Shown piece by piece: positions 23,859-36,789 of a stretch of DNA of 64,000 bases (the first letter of the stretch is position 1; each line of letters starts with the position of its first letter). Made by a program: the position numbers and the translations under genes. The stretch spans positions 4,852 through 68,851 of the forward strand of contig NW_005434668.1 of assembly GCF_000315625.1 (NCBI RefSeq). The letters are read 5' to 3'. Under the pieces are notes generated by a model that saw nothing but the letters and a program-made list of their open reading frames with translations, did not search any database and had not been told where the DNA came from. Origin of the DNA: Guillardia theta CCMP2712. Taxonomy: Eukaryota; Cryptophyceae; Pyrenomonadales; Geminigeraceae.

Positions 23859-26800
23859 GAAACGAGCAGGAGAAGGGGCAAGAGAAGGAGCGGGAGCGGG
23901 AGGAGGAGCAGGAGAGAGTGAAGCAAGTCGAGGAGAGAAGAAGTGGATAAGGAGAAGACGAGAGATGGGCAATCAAAGGGGAAGAGGAAAAGATGGGAAA
24001 GAAGAGAGGTTGGGGAGGGGGGAGGGAGAACGTTTAGCAACAGACCAAAGCGCAGATAGAGCAGATAGAGGAGCCGGTGCTGGAGGAGAAATTTCCGTCC
24101 TGGCATGGGAAACATTGAGACGTTGAACTCTTCCTGCCGTCCTTGCTGTAGTATCCTTTTGGGCAGAAAGACTCGCAGCTGGTCTGATCGATTGCCCCTG
24201 GAAACCTGCGCATTCTTGTGAGAATATTCTGTGCTGCTGCTCCTGTTTGTTTCTCCTCTCCTCTCCTCTCCTCTCCTCTCCTCTCCTCTCCTCTCCTCTC
24301 CTCTCCTCTCCTCTCCTCTCCTCTCCTCTCCTCTCCTCTCCTCTCCTCTCCTCTCCTCTCCTCTCCTCTCCTCTCCTCTCCTCTCCTCTCCTCTCCTCAC
24401 CCTTCCCGCATCACAATTCTTTTTCAAACCTTCTCTCCTTTCCCAACCTCCCCTTCCTCTCATTCTCTTCTCTCAATTCCACTTCTTCCCCAGCCTCTGT
24501 TCTCACCTTGTCGACAGCGTGACAGGCGTGTAGTTCCCTTGCAGCGAGTATGAGGTGCCGCAGACGTCGGTGGAGCTGGCGAGCACGGTGCAGTCGTTGG
24601 GGCCTGAGGGAGGGACGTCGGAGAAGATGCCGAGGAACGAGGAGAGGGAGGAGTTGGAGAGGAGCAACTGGAAGCCTCTGACGTTCAAGTCCATCCGCAC
24701 CCTCAGCGAGATCTTCTCGATGGCAGGAGAGGCGTCGGCAAAGGAGAGGGTGACAACTCCGAAGATGTTCTCCTGGTCTCTCAGAGCTCTATTCATCACT
24801 TCCTCCACGTCCTTCAGCGTCTGCGCCTCCGCGTTGTAGGGAACCGTAATCACTCCCTGCCTGCATGATGACCCACCGGCTCCACATCGCTGGTAGGGGA
24901 GGAGGACGGCGTCCTCGAAGCGAAAGTTACAAGGCTCGCACGTATCTCTCTTGGCGCTCGTCACGAAGTTGACTGGGCAGTTGATGCAAACGCTTCCTCC
25001 CGCTGACTTCTGGTACTTTCCTGCTCCTCCTGTATTAGCTCCTCCTCCTCCTCCTCCTTCTCCTCTCCGCGTGATTCTCCAAACTTCCCTCTCCTTGTTC
25101 CCTTCTCATTCCCGGCTCTCCTCCCTCTCTCCTTCACCTTCCCTCACCCTCCTCTCCTCTTCCATCCTCTTATCCCTGCCCCTCTCCTCTTCCTCACCTT
25201 CCGCACAGAGCTGGCAAGTGCTAGCAGCGTCGTTGCTGACTTTTCCTTGCTCGCATTGGAAGCATGCGGTTGCTGCTAATGACGAGAAGGTCCCGGCACT
25301 ATTGCAAGAGATCAACGAAAGAGAGGGGGGAAGGAGCTTCGAGAAGGAAAGGAACAGAAGGAGATTTGGGGAATGAGATAGCTGGGGAGTTTAGGAGGGA
25401 AAGAGAGGAGAGGACAAGACGGGGAAGCAGCAAGGAGCGAGCAGGGAGTAGATGTGAGGAAGAGACCTGCACTGTTCGCAGCTGGTCGATCCGTTTGTTC
25501 CAGCATAGTATCCAGCTGGGCAGTCGACACAAAGTTCTGACTTCACGCCGTAAGCGTTGAACTTCCCAGCTTCGCACACGGCGAAACATTTCCTGGCGTC
25601 GTCATGCATCTCGGGGAGGGCAGGAAGGGCCGAGTGCTTGTCCTGTGTCGTCGTTCCAGCTGGGCATGACGCACATACATCACTGCCGAACTCTGACGTG
25701 AACAGCCCAGCAGCGCACAGCATGCACATATCCTGCCCAGCTGCTGCGCTGAAGGTGCCGGGCACGCAGTTGTCGCAGCTGGTCGAGGCGTTTCTGACGG
25801 CAGCAGAGCCGGGGGAGCACTTGGAGCAGAGGATGGTGCCTGTGGAGTTGGCGAACGAGCCGGGAGAGCACGCAGAGCAAGCTGAGCTCCTGCTGGAGTT
25901 TGCGAAGAAGCCAGCAGAGCATGGGGTACATTCTCCAGCTGCGATGAGACTGTAGCTTCCAGGGGCGCATGCTGAGCAGTTGGTAGACCCAAACAAGCTG
26001 AAAGTGCCTGGATCGCAGGAGGAGCAGGAGGAAGCGTTGAACAGATCGTTGAAGCTCCCGGGCTCGCACAGCAGGCAGACCGTCTGGTTCGTCAGGTTGG
26101 TGAAGGAGCCTGGGGGGCACCTGGAGCAGAGCTGTGTCTGTGCGATCGGGGAGTACGTGCCGATGGCACAGAAGATACAAGAGGTTGCCTCCTGCCTTGA
26201 GTAACTTCCTGCTGGGCAGCTGCTGCAGATGCTAGCACCCTCCCCAGAGAAGAAGCCTGGGATGCAGCTGGAGCACGAGCTGGACTGGTTGGCGGACTGA
26301 TACTTGCCAGGTAGACATAGCGAGCAGTTGCGCTGCCCAGCTAGACTCGAGCTGCCTGACAAGCAGATAGCGCAGGCACTGAACCCGACGTCGGAATACT
26401 TCCCAGCTGGGCAGGTCAAGCAGAAGGACCTGCCTGAGATGTTCATGTACTTGCCGGCATCGCAGGGCAAGCAGAAGCCCTGCTGATAGGTTAGCTGGAG
26501 GATGGAGGAGGCGAGAGAAACGATGACCAGACAGGGGGATCAACGATTGAGAGACTGAGGTAGGAGGAAGCAACAAGACAGGAGAAAGCGAGATGGAAGG
26601 AGAGAGAGGGAGAGAGGGAGAGAGGGAGAGAGGAGGGCAAGGAGCAAGCGAGGGAGGGCAGGGAGGAAGCGAGGGAAGGGAGGGGAGCGAGGGGAGAGAC
26701 AGAGAGGGGAGGGGAGAAAGGGAATCATGACAGTAGGGAGGTGAAACTTACGCTGCCAGCCAGGGAGAACGAGCCGGGAGAGCAGGCAAGGCAAACACTC

Positions 26801-27201
26801 GCGTTGCCACTACCATACTTGCCGGCCACGCAGATTTGGCAGAAGGTGGAGAGAGACTGGTCGGAATACTCGCCAGGCTGAAAGAAGAATGTAAACAAAA
26901 CAACCAGGCATATGAGGCGAAAACAGGCGCGAAGGAAACGAGAAAACAAAGTGGATGTGTAACAAGCAAGAAGTCGGGAAAGATAGATAAAGACTAACAA
27001 TGATAGGATGAGAAATCATGCGATTGAAGGAGGTCGTTTAAAATATATGATCATAATTGAAGGACTGCAGTTCACAGCGATCTTTGAACACGGAAGACAC
27101 AAGAAGGTATTGCAGGCACCATAAGTCAGATGATGTCAATAACACGTCTTGTTCGTTTACAAGGAACAATCATCATCATCATCATCATTATCATCATCAT
27201 T

Positions 27202-27232
<31 letters not shown>

Positions 27233-28550
27233 CTGTTAGGGCGTCAGAAGTCCCACCGGACAACTTGTGCAGATGCTAGCGTTCCCTGTAGAGAAATATC
27301 CTGGCTTGCAGTCTCGACAGACTGACAAATCGAAATCAGCGCGAGTCAAGAATAGAACGGAAAGGGAGAAGAAGGAGGTAGTGTTGGTGATGGAGGTAAC
27401 GAAGAAAACATAGCAAGCGAAGAAAGAACAATCGAACATGAGAAGAGGAAAGGAGGAGGGGAGGAGAGGGAGGAGTTATGAAAACCTGTAGCTCCTCCTC
27501 CACTGCTGAATCGATCATTGGAACCATACTTGCCTGGTACGTAGCCAACTCAGAACGTGCTCCTCCTTTCCCTCGCTTCTCTATCCTGTCCGTCTTCTCT
27601 CTCCTTACCTTCTTTCCTCCACCCTCCATGCTCCTTCCTCTCCCGTCTTTCCTCTCCCTCCCCTCCCACCTCCCTCTCCCTCCTCCCTCTCCCTCCTCTC
27701 CCTCCTCCCTCGCACCTTGGGGGCATCCTCTGCAATTTTGAAAGCTGAAGTCACCGACCGGCGCCTTGTCGCCGAAACTTCCTGAAGGCAAAATGAGCAA
27801 GCGAGTTGGAAACTAGAGATGAAGAAGAGCGGTGAAGGTGAAGTAGCAGAGAGGAGAGAGGAAGAGGAGAGGGGAGAGAGGAGAGGGGAGAGAGGAGGAG
27901 AGTGGAGAGAGACAAAGGAAGACAGAAGAGAACGAGGAGAGGAGGAAAAGGAGGAGAGAGAAGTAAGAAGAGAGGGGAAGGAGAATTGACCTGCAGGACA
28001 TAGAACTTTACAGCTGTCTATGCTTGTTGCAAGGGTGTCTGAGCTGGTTTGCTGTGGGTCAAAATGTCAGAAACGAGTCATACCTGACGCACAAACACTA
28101 CAATCATCTCTCCTCCTGCCTCCTTTCCTCCACTCCTTCTCCCTCCTCTCCTTCTCCCTCCCCTCCTTCTCTCTCCTCCCGCTTAACCGTGACTCACCGT
28201 GTTGTTTGGACAAGCCTTGCATGAAGTCTGTCCTAGCTGGTCCTGGTACGTGTTGGCCGGGCAGACGCTGCACACATGCGTCGAGTTCTGACCAGCCGTC
28301 AGGCCCAGCTCCCGCAAACTTGTAAAACTTGTTCCTCACCGTGTCCGTGTATTTTCCCAGCTCACAGACGGTACAGTACTCGCTGGCATAGTAGGGCGCT
28401 TGCTTGCCTACTGGGCACTGCAAGAGGTTTAGTTCAGGGAGTGCCAGAGAAGATAAGGAAAGGAAATTAGAAGGAGAGGAGGAAATGAAAGAGAAGGATT
28501 CATGATAATGATATAAAATTGATCAAGATGATGATCAAGGACAGTAGGAA

Positions 28551-28602
<52 letters not shown>

Positions 28603-31600
28603 ATACCTGAGTGCAGTATGTAGCAGAAATTTGGCTGGTCTCTCCGGGGTAACAGAAGGTGCAGTTGGAGGAGTTGAGCAAGTCGCTGTATGTGCCACGT
28701 GGACAGTCGTGGCAAGTTGACGCGCCGGCCATGGTGTACCCACCAGCCGAGCAGCGGGTGCAGGCGGTGGAGCTGAAACCTGGAGCTGAAGTTCCAGCTG
28801 GGCAAAGCTCACAGTGGAGGACGACGGGCACGCGAGACTTGAGGCCGCGGACGGAGTCAGGTTGGACGTAACTCTGGTCGGGGGAGAACAGAAAAATTTC
28901 GAGGGTCCCGCGCTTGTCGTTGAAGGAGCCGGGCTCACACCGCTGGCATGGCGACCGGCGGTCGTTGGAGTAGTTGCCGGGAGGGCAGAGGTCACGGTAG
29001 AGCTGGAGAAAGCTGTGCCGGGCCGTGTTCCCCGTAGCCAAGTCGATGAACTTCTCTGTGCCGTCCCCGTAGGAGCTGGGAGGAGCTGCCTCCACGAGGT
29101 AGTTGGGGTTGCCCGTCAGCAAGTTGCCCGTCTTGTGCAGCAGCTGCCCGTACACGTTCGACCCGAAGGTCCAGACCTGCCCGTCCTCGGTCTGGACGAT
29201 GCTGTGATCGCTACCTGCCACTAGTGCTCGGACGCGACTGCGGTCAAAGGGGCAGAGGTCGCAGGTGCCAGCGAAGGGAGCGGAGGAGAAGCAGCAGGAA
29301 AGGACCTCCACGTACTTCCCGTGCACATAGTCGTAGGTCGCGCCGACGGTGTAGGGGAAGGAGTCGGGGTAGGGGTAGGGGCTGAAGAGGAGGGTGGGGT
29401 TGGGAAGGTATCCGCACTGGCCGAACCTGTTGGACCCCAGGCACCTTAAGCGATAGTCTGACATGAGCAGAAGCGTATGCGAGCCTCCAGCTGCGATGCT
29501 CTCGATCTCAGCTGGGGAGAAGTCGGTGGATGACACGGCCAGGAATGACTCGCCGATGGCCACGGGGACGGGTACCACATCGGATACCTGGTACCTCTGC
29601 TGGTAGACAGTTCGGCACGTCAGCACCTGGTCGTTCTGAACGCACAGTGACTGGTTCTCCGGCCTGCCCAGCTGCCCGAACTCGTTGGAGCCGAAGCTGA
29701 GAATCTTAGAAGCGCCGTAGGTGTCAGAGATCTTGACAAAGTTGTGCTCACTGCCGACGGCCAGGAAGTTGATGAGGAAGGGACTGTCCGGCGACTCCAG
29801 CGGCACTCGCGTCGGCTGCGGGTTTGGCCCAGTAGATCCCCAGCCGACCTTGTGCCCGAGCTGACCGAACTGGTTGGAGCCGAAAGAGTAGAGCTCGCCA
29901 GAGGCAGTGAGGACGACGGAATGAGAGTCCCCGGCCTGGAAGTCTCTCACCTTGGACCCTCCCTGCACCTCGTCGAACTCGGGGATGAGCAACGGGAGGA
30001 AGTTGGGAGAGGAGGAGCCTGAGTTGATGTCAAGACCCAGCTGACCGTTGAGGTTTGACCCGAAGGACCACAGGCGGCTCAAGTTCGTCTGCAGGTCCGT
30101 GGACTTGACAAGCGAGTGGGTCCTGCCCAGCACAACCTCCAGCGGCTCCTGTACTGGGAACCTGTAGGTCTGCTGGTAGGGGTACACGAGCCCCCCGTCT
30201 ACTGTGAAGTAGCAACGGGAGGAGGCGTTGAGGGTCAAGAAGGAGGAGGAGGAGGCGTTCAAGTCGCTGGGATACAGGCCAGGTTCGAACCCAAGGAACG
30301 AGCTCACGCTCGAAGCCTCTGTGAAGTCCACCTGGACCCGAGCTGACAAGAGCGTCAGCTGGACTTTGCCATCGAAAAGACTCCACTTGAACAGCACGCC
30401 GTCCCCGTTGCTGACCGACGCGTCTTCGACCTGAGCTGAGAACCTGCTGAGAGAGTAGACGTCGTCCTCGAGAACAATCCTGACGGTCTTGGACGAGTTG
30501 CAGCTGGGCACGTCGCTGCACCACAGGACGTACTTGAAGACGTTGTTGCCAGCTGCCTTGCTGATTTCTCCGACTGTCCCCGTGCTGGGGATGCGAAGGG
30601 AGGAGAGTGCAAGGTTGATACCGACGGTGAGGTTGGAGGAAAAGTCAGCCTGGTAGCCCGGCAAGTTCACCTTGAACGTCAAGTGATCGCCATTGAAGTT
30701 CGACTCGATTCCAAAGATGTTTGCGGGGTGTCCGTAGGTGAGGGAGGCAGCAGAGTTGATGGTCTCGAGGATGGTGAAGGGGTCCTGGAGGCCCTCGGGG
30801 ATGGTGATGGTGAAGGAGACGCGGGTGAGAGTCTGCGGGTCCCAGCGGGAGTAGCCGAAGTGATCGTTGCTGCCCTTCACCACCCGGTTACCCCAGGGGA
30901 TGCTCGAGAACAAGTACCGCGGGATCCGGCGCGGGCTCGTGTTGGGGGTGTCGATGCCCACGTTGAGCTGAGAGCCCAGCTGGCCGTAGATGTTGGAGCC
31001 GAAGGCCCACAGAGAGACGGCGATGGGGGAGGAGGGGCTGGCCCGCGCAGTCTGGATGATGGAGTGCGTGCCGGACGCAAACATACCTGACGCTTCCTCG
31101 TTGCCAAGATCAGAGCAGAGCAAAGGGATGGGCGAGAAGAGACTCTGAGACGCCTGGTACCCCGTCCCCGCCCACTCCTTCGACTGCCCATAGTAGTTGT
31201 CGCCAGCTGCAAACGCCAGGTACGCCCCCAAGCCCTTCACGCTCCCTGTGCAGACTGACCCGTTGTAGTACCGGCAGTCGCTGCTCCTCGTCGCCCCTTC
31301 CCGCACAGTTCGCATCCCCTCCTCCAGCGACGAGCAGGTGGTGCAGACCGTCTGCGAGGTGTTGGCGTTCCACGTGTCTCGAGGGCAGAGCAAGCAGAAG
31401 GTCGCACCTTCTGAGCTCGAGTAAGACCCAGCAGGACAGGGCGAGCACTGTGACTTCCTCTGGAACGGGTTGAACTTCCCAGCTGGACATCTCTCGCAAG
31501 GCGCAGAGGAAGCGTTGAGTCCGTTGTACGACCCGAAGTAGCCAGCAGGGCAGTAGGGCAGGCAGTCGGATACGTCAGCTGTAATCTCCGACGCTGTCTG

Positions 31601-34600
31601 GGTGTCGGGGGGGCAGGAAATGCAGGAGGAGTTGCCAGCCTTGGAGTACCTTCCAGACCCGCACGGGGTGCAGACTCTGGAGCCCAGCTGGTCTGAGAAT
31701 GTTCCAGCTGGGCAGTCTGAGCAGACCTCGGTTCCTTCTGTGTTTGCAAACTTCCCCTTAGGGCAGAGGGAGCAGGAGGAGGTTCCAGACTCGGACTGTG
31801 ATGAGCCTGATGGGCAGAGTTGACAGGATGAGCTGCCAGGGACTTGGCTGTAAGCTCCCGGGGAGCAGGAGAAGCAGAAAGAGGCTCTGGTGATGTTGGA
31901 GAACTGACCGGCTGGACAGGAAGAGCAAGTCTCGTTGCTCCTCTCCGACAGCCCGGCCCGCCCGTACTGTCCTTTGAGGCAGATCAAGAGACAGTCGACG
32001 ATGCTGCTCGTCTTGTTGGGCAGCGTTGAAGTCCCGGAGGGGCACGGGGAGCAAATCGCCGTCGAGCCGTTGGAGTACGTCGCTTCAGCACATGCTGAGC
32101 AGGACGTGGACCCTGCTGGGGCTGCTGAGCCCGGCAGGCAATGCTCGCATGCCGTGGAGGCGTTGGCAGCGCTGTAGGTGCCCGCTGGGCAGAACTGACA
32201 GGAGGAGCTGAAATTAAAGCTGGTGAAGTAGCCGGGAGAGCAAGGGATCTCAGCGACCGCCGCGTCGGGGCAGTAAAATCCTGGTTGGCAAACAGAGCAT
32301 GAAGTCGTTCCCAGCTCATCCGAAAAAGTTCCAGCTGGACAAGATGTACAGGCCAGCTGGGAGTGCTGATCGTTGTAGTAGCCGAGGGGGCAGAGGAGAC
32401 AGAGGCTGGAGTTGGTCTGCGACTGGAAGCTGCCGGGCTCGCACGAAGCACATTCAGCTGCCCCCGTCCTGTTGGCGAACTTCCCGGCAACACAAGGAGA
32501 GCACAAAGTGGCTCCTGCACCTGCGAAGTATCCAGCTGGGCAAGAGGTGCATGACGAGGCCATGCTGCTGGAGGAGTAGGTGCCGGGATGACAAGCCTGA
32601 CAGTCGACGGCTCCGTAGCCTCGACGCCCTCCGCCGCAAGCACAACAGGCCTCCGTAGCAGAAAGGTCAGCAGTCAAGTTGAGCTGACTACAGAGGGAGA
32701 CATTGGAGATGTTGCTGCAGGTGAAGGAGGCGTTGAGCGATGACGTGTCAGTGTCAAGGCACGTCGGGCCAAAGCCAAACGATCCCGGGCGGCACTCAAG
32801 GCACTGCTGGGGCCATCCTGACGTCCCGTTGGAGGAAGAAGCCGTCCCGGGCTCGCAGGGCACGCAGTTCTCGATGGAGCCGTTGATGCTCCTCGTCCCC
32901 TGAGCGCAGAGGGCCAGGCAAAAGCTGACACTCGCCGCCCCTGACGTCTGTGTTGTGAGACCTGCTGGGCACGTGTAGCAGGCCGTCTGCTGGGTGTCAT
33001 TCCCGTAGCTGCCAGCTGGACAAGGAACGCACTCCACCTGCCCCTCCTTGTCCTGGTATCTCCCCGAAGGACAGGCAGCGCAAGACACGTTCCCCTGCTC
33101 CTCCACTCCGAACTTGCCGACGGGACAAGCTTCGCATAAGGTTCGATTCTCAGATGAAGTCTTGCCGACCTGGCAGGATGTGCAGGAACTTTGTCTGGGC
33201 CCTGAAATCTTCCCATCCTCGCACACCCGGCACGGAACCAGCCCGCTCACCCCGTAGGTCCCAGCGGCACAGAGCAGCAGGCAAGAGGAGCTCACCGACT
33301 TGCCGGGAGAGTCTGTGCCGAAGCCAGGAGGACAGGAGGAGCAGGAGGAGGCGCCGGAGACGTTGGCGAAGGAGTCAGCAGGACACTCTTGGCAAGAGAG
33401 AGATCGAGTGGTGTTGGTGAACTTTCCGGGTTCGCAGGAGGAGCAGGTGCCGTTCTCAGCCAGCCCGTAGGGCCCGTACTCCCCAACAGAACAAATCCTC
33501 AAGCACTGCTCCGGAGACGTGGAGGAGTTGAACGCCGTGCTGTAGTTTGCGGGGCATGCAAGGCAAGAGCTGGACCCGTTCAAGGGTTGGTACGTTGAGA
33601 TTGGACAAACTTTGCAGGCCTTCAAGTTTTGAGTGTCCGTGTACTTGCCGGGCTCGCAGGTTTGGCAAGGTACCTCGGTGCGGAATGGGCCGGCAGTGCC
33701 TTCACTGCAGGATACGGTACAGTCAAGCTCTGAGATCGTGCCCTCGGACAGCGTTCGAGGAAGGTTGGAGGGGCAGAGGGAGCAGAAAGACGCTCCCTCA
33801 ACATCGCTATAGGACCCTGTGGGGCAGGGCAGACACAGAGCAGCCCCTGCTGCTGAGAAGTAGCCCAAGGAACAATTGTCGCAGCTTCTGGCTCCGATAG
33901 TGCTCGAGTGTTTGCCAGCTGGACAAGAATAGCAGGGCTGCAGGCCTGTTGGGGAGAACTTGCCGGTGCTGCAGTTGCTCAAGCTGGTGAGGAGGAAGGA
34001 GGTGAAGCTGGAGGAGAAGACTGAAACACCATCAACGACGAGCTTGCCAAGACTGTCGATGATGCTCTGAACTTGAACTTTCTGCATAAAGTTTGCGTTG
34101 AAGTTCTGCTCGAAGTTTACGTCCACCATCAGCTGCCCAAAGTAGTTTTCTCCGCCGACCCAGATGGAGCTCTCATTGTCCAGAAAGACTGAGTGGTACT
34201 GCCCACAAGCAAATGAGATAACCTTTCGCTCTCTCCCATCATCAAACTTGATCTTCGTCGGAGTATTCATCTGGTACACGTTCTGAAACAACTGCCCCCT
34301 ATACGCAAACCCCATACCATACAGCGAGTTGTTGTCTGACTTGAGCAGCAAGTGCTCGGTTCCCAACTTAATGTCCGTGAAATTGACAACATCGGAGGCG
34401 ATGGTAGTGAGCTTAGAGGAGGAGAACTTGAGAGTACCATAGATGATGAACTCTCTGCCTCTAGAGATGAAGATAGTCGACCTGGGGCCCAGAGAGTGGA
34501 AGGAAGACTGAGAGGAAGGACGGGCAAGGCGGCAGGGAAAGTAACTGAAGGTACACCCTTGTGCAGGGCCGATCTGCCCACTCGTGTTGCTTCCGAAGAG

Positions 34601-36789
34601 CCACACGTCACCGTTGCTCATAAGAAAGCTCGAGTGACTGAGTCCCGCATACACCTTGACGATCGATGACGCGCTGATGGCGGAAGGAAGTTGCGAGAGC
34701 ACGGGGATGGAAACTGGGTTTGCGCTGCCGAAACCTTGCGAAGTCCCTAGTTGACCCTCCTCGTTCAGCCCAAAGGCCCAGAGACGCTTTGAGTTGGTCT
34801 TGGAGTTTCTTGTCAGCACCAGCGAGTGCTTCCCACCGGCTGCTGCGTCAAGAACGTAGTCTCCGACCGGGCTCGTCCTTCTGCTGACCTTCGACTTGAA
34901 AAGAGGTACGTCGGAGATGTCAATTACTTGCCAGTACGGCACCTGCGAGTACTCCGCGTTCGGGGGGATCGTTGTCCCCTCCACATGCAGAACTATCGGC
35001 AGCGTTGAGCTGCGGAAGTCGACCATGAAGCGAGGGCTCACTGACACGTTAAGGGAAGAATCGTCCGGTGATGTCACCACTACAGGGCTCGAGAAGTTTG
35101 AGAGCAGCGCTCCGAGAGTCAGCTGGAAGAGTGCAATATCGTAGATGCCAGCTGGAAACGTCAAGTTGTAGTTGTGCGTTATGCCCCAGAATCTGCTGGG
35201 AGTTGCAGTCACGAAAGCATCGGCCTGAGTGCAGTTGCAGTCGAATGAGACATTGAGTTCTCGATGACTGGAGAGGGAAAGGCATGCAGACTGCAAACCC
35301 CAGCTGGATTGCGAGCAGATACAAATCCCGCCCATTGCACCGCAATATCCGCTCAAGCTGACAGCACGAAGAGAAGAGAGCAAAGGGCGAGGGTTTACGC
35401 CTCTGACAAAGCAATGACCATCGGTACCTATGCTACAAGCCCGGTCTGCAGGTTCAAACCCCAGGTAGTCCCAGATCGTGTTCGAAACCGAGAAAAGTAG
35501 ATCCTGTTGGCTACGTATCCACACGAAATTCTCCTGGTCTATATAGAACGTCAAATTTGCTTGCAATTTCGAATTGATTTTCGACGCGGTTGCTTCCAAC
35601 ATGACCACGCCGCTGTCAAGTGTCGCACAAGCCAAGCTCTGCAAGCAAAACTTATTTCCCACAGTAGAGCTGATCTGATTGGGAACCGACTGTGTCTGTG
35701 AGGATTGAAACTTATCTGAAGTCGGGATTTGGCTTTGGATGTTCAACTTTTCCAGTAAATTGATTGCCATAATTACCATTCCTGCATCTTTTTTGAGTTG
35801 AATAACTATCACCCCTAGATCTGTCGTTTGAAATTTGATCAGATCACCAATCATACTGTCTTGTGCCGCACTCTGCAATCTCGCAGCCAGCTCACTTGCC
35901 GAGTACAAACCGGGATTGATCGTCAAAGGTTTCGTCACCGCTGCATTGGCACTTGCATCCCAATAGAGAAGATTAAGTGTATTGCAAGTGTTGTCGATTT
36001 GCAACTCTGGCTTGAGGTAGGAGACACGAAGTTTGTTTCCCACCCGGGGACTAATTTCATTCAGAGCGCCCACTTGAGGGAAGCTAGAAGTAAGACCCAA
36101 CCTGCCCAAACATTCAAATGTCATATGTCATCAGTATATGTAGAGACGAACCTGTCCTTCAACACCGACGAACTTGTAACATCTATTCTGCTTCCTGACA
36201 ATCTTAGCTGCAGATCGATGGCATTTTCAGCATAATCAGGAAGGATTGAAACAGCATTCGTTGACAAGAACTCGTTGAAACGATTCTCAATGTCCTTGAG
36301 GCTCATCAAACCAGAAAAGGTGATATCCAGCCTGTTTTCACAGCTGCATGATGCGTTCCACTCGTACACGAAAGCGACGTCTGGTACCGACCCGAAGCTG
36401 TTCCCCGTCGTCGTGCTCGGAAATAGAATAGGCGAAAGATGGGTGGGGAGCGAGAGGGACGGCAGTGCGTTGAGATCCGAAGAGAGACCGAGCTGACCGA
36501 AGCGGTTGCTACCCCAGATCCATCCTGTCATGCCTGTAGCTGCGTTAGGATCTCCGTTGAGCACGATGGCATGACTGTTAAGCATGGACACAAGAATGTT
36601 TCCATCTTCTCTCAGCGTTAGGTTAACATCTGCCAGAAGGTACGAGTCCGCCGTCCCCTTTCCTGTTCCCAACTCTCCATCCCCATTGTATCCTGCTCCC
36701 CGAAGCTTTGGCGAGGCTCCGAGACCGCTGGAGAGGAGGAGAAAGACTGGCAGACAAGACAAGGCACATGGCTGGCTCCTCCGCTTCAT
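17300..36789 (-). CDS. Giant secreted RCC1 / GCC2-GCC3 / fibronectin-II multidomain protein
   Basis: One gene of about 19.5 kb, about 25 exons and probably over 5,000 residues. The start at 36789 gives a signal peptide ([20 protein letters not shown]). Exon 1 carries one RCC1 motif; exon 2 (to 28607) is a single open frame of about 7.5 kb. Order: RCC1 array A, a GCC2/GCC3 (ephrin-receptor-like, CxxCPAGxYS) block, RCC1 array B, then a long second GCC2/GCC3 block over many short exons (28.9-22.4 kb). A region of GSGY-type beta repeats with CRCG motifs follows (22.3-20.7 kb), then a non-repetitive domain, a fibronectin type II domain (18.9-18.55 kb) and a helical C-terminal part ending LIAWALKQP with TGA at 17300-17302. 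Many N-x-S/T sites fit an extracellular protein. No transmembrane helix was located, so secreted versus anchored is open. Joins across 18.9-17.3 kb were checked by phase; others are approximate, and splitting into two genes is not fully excluded. Confidence 0.75.
18550..18930 (-). other. Fibronectin type II domain in the giant protein
   Basis: Two exons joined across a minus-strand intron give CHFPFTYKNQTFHNCTTM followed by DWDRAWCSTTAAYEGRWGEC. Spacing of Cys, PF-Y, WCSTT and the final W-x-x-C fits the FN2/kringle-like consensus. Next exons continue in phase into VSSWSSVKLAGPLVDSQGNL. Confidence 0.85.
23816..23862. repeat. GAGCAG hexamer run
   Basis: GAGCAG repeated about eight times on the plus strand, inside an intron of the giant gene close to the acceptor of the following exon. 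The same hexamer run occurs in another intron at 28545-28600. Confidence 0.9.
24252..24397. repeat. CTCTC pentamer microsatellite
   Basis: About 145 bp of perfect CTCTC/TCCTC pentamer in an intron of the giant gene. On the minus (transcribed) strand it is purine-only GAGAG. Confidence 0.97.
27168..27236. repeat. ATC trinucleotide run
   Basis: About 65 bp of CAT/ATC repeats with a few ATT interruptions, within an intron of the giant gene. Confidence 0.95.
28545..28600. repeat. GAGCAG hexamer run after a splice donor
   Basis: Nine or so GAGCAG units. On the minus strand the run begins six bases into the intron that follows the long exon 2 (donor GTATCC at 28606-28601). Read through without splicing it would give a false Cys-Ser repeat tail. 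Confidence 0.93.
29000..31250 (-). other. RCC1 array B of the giant protein
   Basis: Second propeller-like array: LAFAAGDNYYGQS, LWAFGSNIYGQLG, LWSFGSNLNGQLG, LYSFGSNQFGQLG, ILSFGSNEFGQLG, RCLGSNRFGQCG and VWTFGSNVYGQLL. Two beta modules, the second containing FLGFEP near 30290, are inserted between the second and third blades. Seven blades are present, enough for one complete propeller. Confidence 0.75.
34000..36700 (-). other. RCC1 array A and associated beta modules of the giant protein
   Basis: Contains RCC1-like blades IWGSNRFGQLG (exon 1), LWAFGLNEEGQLG, VWLFGSNTSGQIG, LYGMGFAYRGQL and IWVGGENYFGQL. Between the first and second blade lie repeated beta modules, including one with DYLGFEP near 35460. 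About seven blades would be expected for a full propeller and five are clear, so the rest may be degenerate. Confidence 0.7.

Noticed and set aside
24230-24530. Leu/Ser-rich repeat proteins on the plus strand
   Set aside because: Pure translation of the CTCTC microsatellite inside an intron.
28535-28606. Cys-Ser repeat tail at the end of the long exon of the giant gene
   Set aside because: It begins right after a GTATCC splice donor and comes from a GAGCAG hexamer; the next exon continues the Cys module in phase.
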